A program made the position numbers and the translations under genes. Below are positions 56,769 through 64,000 of a DNA stretch of 64,000 bases, one piece after another (within the stretch, counting starts at the first letter, position 1; each line of letters begins with the position of its first letter). The notes under the pieces were generated by a model that had not been told where the DNA came from, did not search any database, and saw only the letters and a list, made by a program, of their open reading frames with translations. The DNA comes from Streptomyces sp. BV286. Lineage in GTDB: Bacteria; Actinomycetota; Actinomycetes; Streptomycetales; Streptomycetaceae. The stretch spans positions 1 to 64,000 of the forward strand of contig NZ_JAHRIB010000143.1 of the NCBI RefSeq assembly GCF_019090165.1. Reading direction: 5' to 3'.

Positions 56769-58811
56769 TCAGCCGGCGGGCTGTCGCACCACGGCGACGT
56801 CCCTGGGCCCCAGGACGAGACCGCCCCCGGCGTCTGTGTCGCCGACCAGGACCTCTCCGGCGAGGCCCGTCAGCGGCACGTTCTCGTCGGTCCGGTTGAC
56901 CAGGAACAGGAACCGGCCGTCGGGTCCACGGCGGACGGTCTGCTCGACCGATCCCCGTGCGTCCTCGGGCAGTTCGCTCTCGACGCCGGCCGGGCCGAGC
57001 AGTGCCGGCAGCAGACCGGCCAGCCCGTCGGTGCCGAGCCGGGTGGAGACGTAGGCGGCCGAGCCCTGTCCCACCGCGCGCCGGGTGACGGCGGGCCGGC
57101 CCGCGTACGTGCCGCTGCGGTAGTGGGCCAGCACGTCCACCGAGGGATCGGTGACGGTGATGCGGTCGGTCCACAGGGTGCCCGTACCGGCGCCGTCCAG
57201 TTCGACGGTGTCACCGTCGAGCAGCGGGCCGAACTCCTCGATACGGATACCGAGCAGCTCGCGCAGGGCGCCGGGGTGGCCGCCGAGCCAGATGTGGTCG
57301 TTCTCGTCGACGACTCCGGAGAAGTACGTGGTGACGAGGTGCCCGCCGGTCTCGACGTACCGCGTGAGCTCCTTGGCCAGCGGTGCGGGGATCACGTGCA
57401 GCACGGGTGTGATCAGGACGTCGTACCGGTCGAGGTCCGTCGTGGTGGTCACGACGTCGGCCCGGACACCCAGTGCGAGGAGCGCCGAATACCAGTCCAG
57501 GGCTTCCTGGCGGTAGTCGAGGAGGGCGGTGGGGTGCGAGTCCTGCTCGCTCGCCCACCACGACTCCCAGTCGTAGACGATGCCCACCCGCGCCGGTTCG
57601 CGCTCGGAGCCCGCGAGCGGTGCCAGTGTCTTGAGGGTCTGCCCCAGGGCGGCGACCGCGCGGAAGACCTCGCTGTCGGCGCCGGCGTGCGGCACCATCG
57701 CCGAGTGGTACTTCTCGGCGCCGGCGGCCGACTGACGCCACTGGAAGAAGCACACGGCGTCGGCGCCGTGCGCGACGTGCAGCAGCGAGTCGCGGGCCAG
57801 GTCGCCGGGCCGCTTGGCCACGTTGACGGGCTGCCAGTTGACCGCGCTGGTGGAGTGCTCCATCAGGAACCACGGGCGGCCGCCCGCGATACCGCTGGTG
57901 AGGTTCGCGGAGAACGACAGCTCGTCCCGGTCCTGCGGTCCGGGGTGGACGTAGTGGTCGTTGGAGACGAAGTCGATCTCGCCCGCCCAGTCGGGGTAGT
58001 TCATGCCCTTGGTGCCGCCCATCACCATGAAGTTGGTGGTGACCGGCACGCCCGGCGTGATCTCCCGCAGCACGTCCCGCTCCGCGCGCAGGTACTCCTT
58101 CAGCGCGTCGGAGGAGAAGCGCTTGAAGTCCAGCTGCTGCGTGGGGTTGGGGTGCGAACCGGTCAGTCGGGGCGGCAGGATCTGCTCCCAGGCGCTGTAG
58201 CGCTGCGACCAGAAGGCCGTGCCCCAGGCGTGGTTGAGGGCGTCGAGTGTGGTGTAGCGGGCGCGCAGCCAGTCGCGGAACGCAATGGCCGCGTCGTCCG
58301 AGAAGTCGTAGATGTTGTGGCAGCCCAGCTCGTTCGACACGTGCCAGGCCACCAGCGCGGGGTGGTCCGCGTACCGCTCGGCCATCTTCCGTACCAGGCG
58401 CAGCGCGTGGTCGCGGAAGACGGGCGAGGTGGGCCGCCAGTGCTGCCGCGCCCCCGGCCACACCGTCTCACCGGAGGCGGTCACCGGAAGGATCTCCGGG
58501 TGCGCCGTGGTGAGCCAGGGCGGCGGGGACGCGGTGGCGGTGGCCAGGTCGACCCCGATGCCGCCCGCGTGCAGCAGGTCCATGACCTCGTCGAGCCATC
58601 CGAAGTCCCACTCGTCCTGGGCCGGCTGGATGCGGGCCCAGGAGAAGATCCCCACGGACACCAGGTTGACGCCGGCCTCACGCATCAGCCGTACGTCCTC
58701 CTCCCACACCTCGCGAGGCCACTGCTCGGGGTTGTAGTCGGCGCCGTACGCGAGGCGAGGGGTGGAGTCACCGTCCGGCCCGTTCAGCTGGGACAGGAGG
58801 GTGGAGATCAT
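56769..58811 (-). CDS. GH42 beta-galactosidase
   Basis: A 680-residue cytoplasmic enzyme without a signal peptide, full length for GH42. The acid/base Glu is in VAWHVSNELGCHNIYDF and the nucleophile in RPWFLMEHSTSAVNW; the N-terminal ADYNPEQWPREVWEEDVRLMREAGVN is the family start, followed by a trimerisation domain and a C-terminal beta-domain. It should hydrolyse galacto-oligosaccharides imported by the ABC system encoded just upstream (48 bases to the binding-protein gene). Confidence 0.92.
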   Translation of the reverse strand: MISTLLSQLNGPDGDSTPRLAYGADYNPEQWPREVWEEDVRLMREAGVNLVSVGIFSWARIQPAQDEWDFGWLDEVMDLLHAGGIGVDLATATASPPPWLTTAHPEILPVTASGETVWPGARQHWRPTSPVFRDHALRLVRKMAERYADHPALVAWHVSNELGCHNIYDFSDDAAIAFRDWLRARYTTLDALNHAWGTAFWSQRYSAWEQILPPRLTGSHPNPTQQLDFKRFSSDALKEYLRAERDVLREITPGVPVTTNFMVMGGTKGMNYPDWAGEIDFVSNDHYVHPGPQDRDELSFSANLTSGIAGGRPWFLMEHSTSAVNWQPVNVAKRPGDLARDSLLHVAHGADAVCFFQWRQSAAGAEKYHSAMVPHAGADSEVFRAVAALGQTLKTLAPLAGSEREPARVGIVYDWESWWASEQDSHPTALLDYRQEALDWYSALLALGVRADVVTTTTDLDRYDVLITPVLHVIPAPLAKELTRYVETGGHLVTTYFSGVVDENDHIWLGGHPGALRELLGIRIEEFGPLLDGDTVELDGAGTGTLWTDRITVTDPSVDVLAHYRSGTYAGRPAVTRRAVGQGSAAYVSTRLGTDGLAGLLPALLGPAGVESELPEDARGSVEQTVRRGPDGRFLFLVNRTDENVPLTGLAGEVLVGDTDAGGGLVLGPRDVAVVRQPAG

Positions 58812-58859
58812 CGTGGTCCTTCCGGAGTGGTGCGCGGGGGCGGCGGGGTAGGGCGTCGA

Positions 58860-60197
58860 CTACTCGACGGTGAAGCCCTGCTCCTTGCCGTACTTGATGG
58901 ACGCGTCCTGCCAGGACTTCAGGCCGGCCGAGAGCTTGGTGTTCGAGACGTAGGCCTTGCCGACGGTGTCGTTGAAGATCGAGTTGGCGTACTGCTGGAA
59001 GGGCAGGTACGACCAGTCGGAGGCGACGTTGGCCGCGGAGTCGGCGAAGATCTTGTTGGCCTGCTGCCCGCCGAAGTACTCGAACTTGGTGTTCTGGAAC
59101 TCGGTGGACTCGAGCTCCGCCGTGGTCGCCGGGAAGGCGCCCTGCTTGACGCGGGTCTGCACGCCCTCACCGGAGTTCGCGTACTCGACGAAGGCGTAGG
59201 CGAGTTCCTTGTTCTTGCCGAGCGCGGGCAGGGTCAGCGAGCTGCCGCCGTTCTCCGCGGTCGCCTTGTCGCCCTTGGTCCAGGCGGGCATGGGCGCTGC
59301 GCGCCAGTCACCGGCGGCGTTCGGCACGCCGGTCACGAAGTTGGCAGGCATCCAGGCGCCGGTGGTCAGGGTGGCGATGGTGCCGTCGCCCAGGCCCTTG
59401 TACCAGTCGTCGGTCCAGCCGTTGATGGGCGAGACGAGCTTGTCGTCGATGAGCTTCTGCCAGGTGTCGGTGTACTTCTTGGCGCCCGCGTCATCGAAGT
59501 TGATCTTCACGTCGGTGCCGTCGACCTTGTAGGGGCGCGAACCGGCCTGCCACAGCATGCTGGTGGTGAAGCCCGCGTCGCCGGCGTCGTTGGCGATGTA
59601 GACCTTGGGGTCGGCCTTGTGCAGCTTGGCAGCGGCCTCGACGTACTCGTCCCAGGTGGTGGGGACGGCGACCTTGTGCTTGTCGAAGACCTTCTTGTTG
59701 TAGAACATCGCCATCGGGCCGGAGTCCATCGGCAGGCCGTAGACCGCCTTGCCCTCGCTCACCGCGTTCCACGGGCCGGGGGTGTACTTGGACTTGAGCT
59801 TGTCCGCGCCGAAGGGAGCCAGGTCGCTGAGGCCCTTGGTGAGGGCGTACTGGCTCAGCGCGAAGTACTCGACCTGCGCGACGTCCGGGACGCCCTTCTC
59901 GGCCGAGATGGCGTTCGACAGGGCGGTGTAGTGCTTGTCGCCCGACCGCTCGCCGACCAGGTTGATCTTGACCTTGGGGTACTTCTTCTGGAAGTCGGCG
60001 GCGACCGACTTCAGCGTGGGCTCCCAGGCCCAGACCGTGACCGAGCCGCCCTTCTTGAGGGCCGCCTGGATGCTGTCGGCGGAGACCGGCTTCTGGCCGG
60101 AGCTGTCGTCGTCGGAGCCGCCGCAGGCGGTGGCGCCGAGGGCGAGGACGGAGAGGACGGCGAGGCCGCGCATCAGGCGGTGTGACGTTCTGCGCAT
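58860..60197 (-). CDS. Sugar ABC transporter solute-binding lipoprotein
   Basis: A 445-residue lipoprotein with signal peptide and lipobox LGATAC (Cys about 25), then the extracellular-solute-binding fold of the carbohydrate type (VTVWAWEPTLKSVAADFQKKYPKVKINLV, YGLPMDSGPMAMFYNKKVFDKH, PTTWDEYVEAAAKL, AAPMPAWTKGDKATAENGGSSLTLPA). Neighbouring galactosidase and galactanase genes suggest it binds galacto-oligosaccharides. No ATPase gene is present; the shared MsiK-type ATPase of Streptomyces probably energises it. Confidence 0.9.
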   Translation of the reverse strand: MRRTSHRLMRGLAVLSVLALGATACGGSDDDSSGQKPVSADSIQAALKKGGSVTVWAWEPTLKSVAADFQKKYPKVKINLVGERSGDKHYTALSNAISAEKGVPDVAQVEYFALSQYALTKGLSDLAPFGADKLKSKYTPGPWNAVSEGKAVYGLPMDSGPMAMFYNKKVFDKHKVAVPTTWDEYVEAAAKLHKADPKVYIANDAGDAGFTTSMLWQAGSRPYKVDGTDVKINFDDAGAKKYTDTWQKLIDDKLVSPINGWTDDWYKGLGDGTIATLTTGAWMPANFVTGVPNAAGDWRAAPMPAWTKGDKATAENGGSSLTLPALGKNKELAYAFVEYANSGEGVQTRVKQGAFPATTAELESTEFQNTKFEYFGGQQANKIFADSAANVASDWSYLPFQQYANSIFNDTVGKAYVSNTKLSAGLKSWQDASIKYGKEQGFTVE

Positions 60198-60280
60198 GGA
60201 GGTGCTTCCACTTCTGCGTGGGTGGGACCGGGTGAGGGTGGAGGAGATGGGCCGAAGAGGGGTGAGGGCCTGGGGGCGGG

Positions 60281-61228
60281 TCATTCCTTGACGCTTCCGG
60301 CCGCGAGTCCGGACTGCCAGAACCTCTGGAGGAGCAGGAACGCGGCGATGAGCGGCACGATGGTGAGCAGCGACCCGGTGATCACCAGGTTGAAGATCAC
60401 GTCGCCGCCGATCGTCTGTGCCTGGTTGTTCCAGGCGTCCAGACCCAGGGTCAGGGGATACCAGTCCGGGTCCTTGAGCATGATCAGCGGCAGGAAGTAG
60501 TTGTTCCAGGTGGCGACCGTGGTGAACAGCAGCACGGTCACCGTGCCCGGGGCGAGGAGCGGCAGGGCCACCTGGAAGAAGGTGCGCACCTCGCCGGCCC
60601 CGTCGATGCGGGCGGCTTCCATCAGTTCGGTGGGGATCGCCTCGGTGGCGAAGACCCACATCAGGTACAGGCCGAAGGGCGAGACCAGCGAGGGGATGAT
60701 CACCGCCCACGGAGTGTCGGTGAGTCCCATCTTGCTGAACATCAGGAAGGTGGGCACGGCCAGGGCGGTGCCCGGGACGGCGACGGCCCCGATGACCACG
60801 GCGAAGACGGCGCGCTTCCCGGGGAAGGTGAACTTCGCCAGCGCGTAGCCGCCGAGGATCGCCAGGAGGGTGGCGCCGCCGGCGCCGAGCACGACGTACA
60901 GCAGGGTGTTCAGCAGCCAGCGGACGAAGATCCCGTCGTTGTACGAGAACGTCTCGCTGATGTTGTCCCAGAGGGCGAAGTCGTTGCTGAACCACAGGCC
61001 CGACGAGTCGGCGAGCCCTTCCTGGGTCTTGGTGGCGCTGATGACCAGCCACAGCAGGGGCACCACGGTGTAGAGCAGGATCAGGCCGGTGAGCACGGTC
61101 AGCAGGACGCTGCGCTTGGGACGGCCGGGAGTGTGCTTGCGGCGGGTGCGCAGTCGAGGCGCGCTCTTGTTCACGTCGGCGGCCGGGGCGGATGCGCTCT
61201 GGGAGGGGGTGGTGATGGAACTGCTCAT
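60281..61228 (-). CDS. Sugar ABC transporter permease (second)
   Basis: A 315-residue membrane protein of the MalG type with six hydrophobic segments and the EAA loop MEAARIDGAGEVRTFFQVALPLLAPG. ATG 61228 follows the preceding stop by 4 bases. An unusual polar N-terminal extension of about 35 residues precedes helix 1 (SVLLTVLTGLILLYTVVPLLWLV). It pairs with the other permease for galacto-oligosaccharide import. Confidence 0.9.
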   Translation of the reverse strand: MSSSITTPSQSASAPAADVNKSAPRLRTRRKHTPGRPKRSVLLTVLTGLILLYTVVPLLWLVISATKTQEGLADSSGLWFSNDFALWDNISETFSYNDGIFVRWLLNTLLYVVLGAGGATLLAILGGYALAKFTFPGKRAVFAVVIGAVAVPGTALAVPTFLMFSKMGLTDTPWAVIIPSLVSPFGLYLMWVFATEAIPTELMEAARIDGAGEVRTFFQVALPLLAPGTVTVLLFTTVATWNNYFLPLIMLKDPDWYPLTLGLDAWNNQAQTIGGDVIFNLVITGSLLTIVPLIAAFLLLQRFWQSGLAAGSVKE

Positions 61229-61232
61229 GAGG

Positions 61233-62159
61233 TCACGCTCCCTTGCGCATGCCGCGGAGCTGCACGACATAGGCGATGACCATGGTGATCAGCCCCATGA
61301 TGATGGCGACCGCCGCGGAGTAGTTGTGCTGCTGGCCGTTGAAGGACAGCGAGTACGTGTAGAAGTTCGGGGTGAAGTCGGTCGTGATGGCGTTGCGCGC
61401 CAGGGGCCGCAGGATGGCCGGCTCGTTGAAGAGCTGGAAGCTGCCGATGATCGAGAAGATCGTCGCGATGACCAGGGCGCCACGGATCGCGGGGAGCTTG
61501 ATGGAGGAGATGACGCGGAACTGCCCGGCGCCGTCGATCTCCGCGGCCTCGTAGAGGGAGAGCGGGATGACCCGTAGCGCGGAGTAGAAGATCAGCATGT
61601 TGTAGCCGATGAACTCCCAGGTGACGATGTTGCCGATCGACGCCAGGACCAGGTCGCTGGAGAGCGGGTCGGGCAGGGTGACGCCGAACGCGTCGTTGAT
61701 GTCACCCACCAGCCCGTACTTGGTGCCGTACATGAAGCCCCACATCAGGGTGGCGACCACGGCGGGCACGGCGTAGGGCAGGAAGATCGCGATGCGGAAG
61801 AAGTCCTTGCCGAAGAGGCGTCCGCTGTCCAGCGCGAGGGCGATCAGCAGGGCGATGCCGAGCATGATCGGCACCTGGATCGCCAGGAAGAGCGAGACCC
61901 GTGCGAGCGAGTCCCAGAACCGTTCGTCCTTGAGTGCCTGGGTGTAGTTGTCCAGGCCGACGAAGGTGGTGCCGCCGATCAGCTGGTCCCGGAACAGGCT
62001 GAGGTAGATCGAATACACGATCGGTGCCAGGAAGACAAGGGCGAACACGGCCACGAAGGGACCGATGAACCCCCACCCCGTCCAGGAGCGGCGGTTCCCC
62101 TGCGCGGGAGGCCGGGCCGGGCGCCGCTTCGCGGCCGCCGGCGGTTGTAGCGTCGTCAT
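61233..62159 (-). CDS. Sugar ABC transporter permease (first)
   Basis: A 308-residue MalF-type permease with six hydrophobic segments, the GLDNYTQALKDERFWDSL block and the EAA loop YEAAEIDGAGQFRVISSIKLPAIRG. It is the first gene of the operon, ATG 62159, and lies 47 bases from the nearest LacI-type operator. Confidence 0.9.
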   Translation of the reverse strand: MTTLQPPAAAKRRPARPPAQGNRRSWTGWGFIGPFVAVFALVFLAPIVYSIYLSLFRDQLIGGTTFVGLDNYTQALKDERFWDSLARVSLFLAIQVPIMLGIALLIALALDSGRLFGKDFFRIAIFLPYAVPAVVATLMWGFMYGTKYGLVGDINDAFGVTLPDPLSSDLVLASIGNIVTWEFIGYNMLIFYSALRVIPLSLYEAAEIDGAGQFRVISSIKLPAIRGALVIATIFSIIGSFQLFNEPAILRPLARNAITTDFTPNFYTYSLSFNGQQHNYSAAVAIIMGLITMVIAYVVQLRGMRKGA

Positions 62160-62206
62160 GTCGTTCCTCGCTCGTCCCTCTCGCGAACCCGGCGTCGCAC
62201 GCCGCT

Positions 62207-62224
62207 GATGTTTGCGTAAACATC
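62207..62224. promoter_or_regulatory. LacI-type operator 1
   Basis: GATGTTTGCGTAAACATC, an 18-bp palindrome with one mismatch pair about the CG centre. It is nearest to the permease gene, 47 bases upstream of its start. Confidence 0.8.
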
Positions 62225-62251
62225 CAGGTCCGGAAGACCCCGTGGCCTGTT

Positions 62252-62267
62252 ATGTTTACGTAAACAT
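62252..62267. promoter_or_regulatory. LacI-type operator 2
   Basis: ATGTTTACGTAAACAT, a perfect 16-bp palindrome with central CG, as LacI-family repressors prefer. Its centre is 44 bp from that of operator 1, about four helical turns, which would favour cooperative binding. It lies 85 bases upstream of the lacI-type start, so the repressor may also control itself. Confidence 0.85.
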
Positions 62268-62352
62268 CTGATGGCGGCATGTCTACACTGCCCCGTTGAC
62301 GGTGGTCAAGGGTCATTTGAGGAAACTGTGGTTCGTTCAGCGAGGGAGACGG

Positions 62353-63432
62353 GTGGACACGACGGACAGCGCCTCGGCGAGCAGACCGCAGGCCGCGGCG
62401 CGTAACAGGAAGCGGGCCTCCCGCCGGACGCAGAGCGCGTCCATGGCGGACGTCGCCCGTCTGGCCGGCGTCTCCTCGCAGACCGTCTCGCGTGTCTCCA
62501 ACGGTTACGCGGGTGTGAACGAGGAGACCCGGCAGCAGGTGCTGGAGGCCATGCGCGAGCTGGGCTACCGGCCCAACAGCGCCGCCCGGGCGCTCAAGCG
62601 CGGTGAGTTCCGCACCATAGGCGTCATCACCTTCGGGCTGTCGACCACCGGTAACGTCCGCACGCTGGAGGCGATCGCGACCTCCGCGGCGCACGAGGGC
62701 TATGCCGTGACCCTTCTGCCGGTCGCCGTCCCGACCCAGGACGAGGTGCGTGGGGCGTTCTCCCGGCTGGGGGAGCTGGCCGTCGACGCCGTCATCGTCA
62801 TCCTGGAGGTCCACCTGCTCGACGCGGTGACCCTCTCGCTGCCGCCGCACATAAAGGTGGTCGTGGCCGACTCCGACGCGGGTGACCGCTACACGGTGGT
62901 CGACACCGACCAGGCGGGCGGCAGCCGCGACGCCGTGCGGTACCTGCTCGGCCTCGGCCACGACACGGTCTGGCACCTGGCGGGCCCCGAGGAGTCCTTC
63001 GCGGCGCAGCGCCGGGCCGATGCCTGGCGCGCCGAGCTCACCGAGGCGGGCCGCGCCACGCCCCCGGTGGTGCGCGGCGACTGGTCGGCCGAGTCCGGCT
63101 ACCGGGCCGGCCTCGAACTGGCCGAACAGCGGGACTGCACGGCGGTGTTCGCGGCCAACGACCAGATGGCGCTCGGCCTGCTGCGTGCTCTGCACGAGCG
63201 GGGCCGGTACGTGCCCGACGACGTCAGTGTCATCGGCTTCGACGACATTCCCGAGGCCGGCTCGTTCCTGCCGCCCCTGACCACCGTCCACCAGGACTTC
63301 GCCGAGGTGGGCCGCCGTTGCGTCGAGGGTGTGCTGCGGCAGATGCACCAGGACGTGCCGGAGCACGGGACCACGCTCGTGCCCACGCGGTTGGTGGTGC
63401 GCGACAGTACGGCGGGCCCGCGAGAGCGGTAG
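62353..63432 (+). CDS. LacI-family transcriptional repressor of the galactan operon
   Basis: A 359-residue regulator from GTG 62353 behind GAGGGAG. A polar N-terminal extension of about 30 residues precedes the LacI helix-turn-helix (ADVARLAGVSSQTVSRVSNGYAGVNEETRQQVLEAMRELGYRPNSAARAL); the rest is a periplasmic-binding-like sugar-sensing domain (GVITFGLSTTGNVRTLEAIA, VFAANDQMALGLLRALHERG, DVSVIGFDDIPEAGSFLPPLTTV). Its divergent position and the two palindromes identify it as the local repressor, probably released by a galacto-oligosaccharide. Confidence 0.92.
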   Translation: MDTTDSASASRPQAAARNRKRASRRTQSASMADVARLAGVSSQTVSRVSNGYAGVNEETRQQVLEAMRELGYRPNSAARALKRGEFRTIGVITFGLSTTGNVRTLEAIATSAAHEGYAVTLLPVAVPTQDEVRGAFSRLGELAVDAVIVILEVHLLDAVTLSLPPHIKVVVADSDAGDRYTVVDTDQAGGSRDAVRYLLGLGHDTVWHLAGPEESFAAQRRADAWRAELTEAGRATPPVVRGDWSAESGYRAGLELAEQRDCTAVFAANDQMALGLLRALHERGRYVPDDVSVIGFDDIPEAGSFLPPLTTVHQDFAEVGRRCVEGVLRQMHQDVPEHGTTLVPTRLVVRDSTAGPRER

Positions 63433-63769
63433 GGCCGCCGCCCCATCGGTCCGCGGGTGTCCGGGCCTACCTCGTCGGCCCGGCCCCCCTTTCGCAGCGC
63501 ACCCGGCTTTCCGGTGTGCCTGCCCGCGACGGGCCGGGGTTCCGTCGCGGGCCCGGTCTCCGGCCTGCGTCCGGTCTCCGGCGAGCCTGCCTTCCGGCAG
63601 TACGGAGTCCGTCGCTCATTCCATCGCCCGCCCGGCCTCGTCACGCATCGGGTCTTCGGGTGCCCGTTGCGCCGAGCCGGGATCGGCTTCCGGGGCAACC
63701 GCCGTCGGCCCCACCGGACGCCGCACACGCCCCCGTAGGGCCCGTCTGGAGGCCGGTCTCGTCTCCGCC
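63433..63769. other. Non-coding spacer with an 18-bp-period direct repeat
   Basis: CCGGTCTCCGGC is repeated at 63553-63564 and 63571-63582. Frames here are Arg/Pro-rich and look non-coding. I see no clear terminator after the repressor gene, apart from short GC-rich arms. Confidence 0.4.
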
Positions 63770-64000
63770 TCAGCCGCCGGAGTGCTCCATGGCTTCCACG
63801 ATTGCGTCCCAGAACCGGGACCTGGCCTCCAGGGCGAGGGCCGCGGTCTCCGCGGCCTCCTGCCAGCGGGTGTCGTCGTCGCCGCACAGGTCGGCCACCA
63901 TGGCCATGGCCATGGGTGTGTGCTCCTCGCCGTCGACCTCGATGTGACGGGCCAGGTAGTCGCAGAAGACCGGGAACCGGTCGGCGCCCTCCTTCCTGAT
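63770..64000 (-). CDS. DUF3050 family protein, C-terminal part (truncated by window edge)
   Basis: The minus-strand frame from base 64000 to the TGA at 63770 encodes the last 76 residues: FPVFCDYLARHIEVDGEEHT, then PMAMAMVADLCGDDDTRW and a helix with LEARSRFWDAIVEAM. The HIEVDGEEH motif (possible metal ligands) and this end are typical of DUF3050, a haem-oxygenase-like helical fold of unknown activity. The N-terminus lies outside the window. Confidence 0.7.
   Translation of the reverse strand: MRKEGADRFPVFCDYLARHIEVDGEEHTPMAMAMVADLCGDDDTRWQEAAETAALALEARSRFWDAIVEAMEHSGG

Noticed and set aside
63457..63738. 93-codon plus-strand frame after the LacI gene
   Set aside because: Arg/Pro-rich composition, no ribosome site and no recognisable family.

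Overview
The window is chromosomal DNA of a Streptomyces-type actinomycete. The evidence is very high GC with GC-biased third codon positions, many GTG starts, purine-rich AGGAGG-like ribosome sites, Tat/Sec-secreted glycosidases with ricin-type lectin modules, and families typical of Streptomyces (DUF5133, DUF6629, SCO4225-type membrane protein, GlgE, ANTAR/SpoIIE phosphatases). I see no tRNA, rRNA, insertion sequence, phage gene or CRISPR array. Both ends cut a gene: glgE at the left and a DUF3050 gene at the right.

Region 1 (1-18.4 kb) is a mixed metabolic and secreted-protein zone. It holds the 5' part of glgE, a DUF5133 protein, an ATPase-fold regulator, a ZnF-UBP protein, a lipoprotein, a long-chain acyl-CoA ligase, a secreted GH55-like beta-helix enzyme followed by a ThuA protein, an alpha/beta hydrolase, an NPP1-type protein, a GT39-like membrane glycosyltransferase, a secreted EEP nuclease/phosphatase, an acyltransferase fused to a glycosidase-like domain, membrane proteins and an SDR. 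Region 2 (17.4-22.6 kb) is a TetR-controlled catabolic unit: TetR and TauD-type dioxygenase on one side, APC permease and YtcJ-type amidohydrolase divergently on the other.

Region 3 (22.6-29.7 kb) has a GH127 enzyme divergent from a GH27 enzyme whose gene is interrupted by one in-frame amber codon, then an OhrR/MarR-like repressor divergent from an HSL-type esterase. Region 4 (29.9-52.5 kb) is the most striking part. It is a dense sigma-B-type partner-switching island: a translationally coupled rsbR-rsbS-rsbT-(HATPase+PP2C)-(GAF+PP2C) operon, a second PP2C with a degenerate metal site, a STAS antagonist, an ANTAR-GAF-PAS-PP2C protein, a soluble poly-HAMP hybrid histidine kinase, two divergent SigB/SigF-family sigma factors, a MEDS-HATPase, two further stand-alone HATPases, two paralogous MarR regulators, Dps, a PRC-barrel protein and small membrane proteins. 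Three candidate sigma-B-type promoters (GNNT-N15-GGGTA) lie in it.

Region 5 (52.6-64 kb) holds a protein O-mannosyltransferase and then a complete galactan-utilisation operon: two ABC permeases, a solute-binding lipoprotein, a GH42 beta-galactosidase and a secreted GH30 galactanase. It is divergent from a LacI repressor, with two LacI-type palindromes between them. Taken together, the glycosidases (GH55, GH127, GH27, GH30, GH42) suggest a soil saprophyte attacking beta-glucan and plant arabinogalactan, and region 4 suggests elaborate control of a general stress response. All functions are inferred from sequence patterns; no database search was run.
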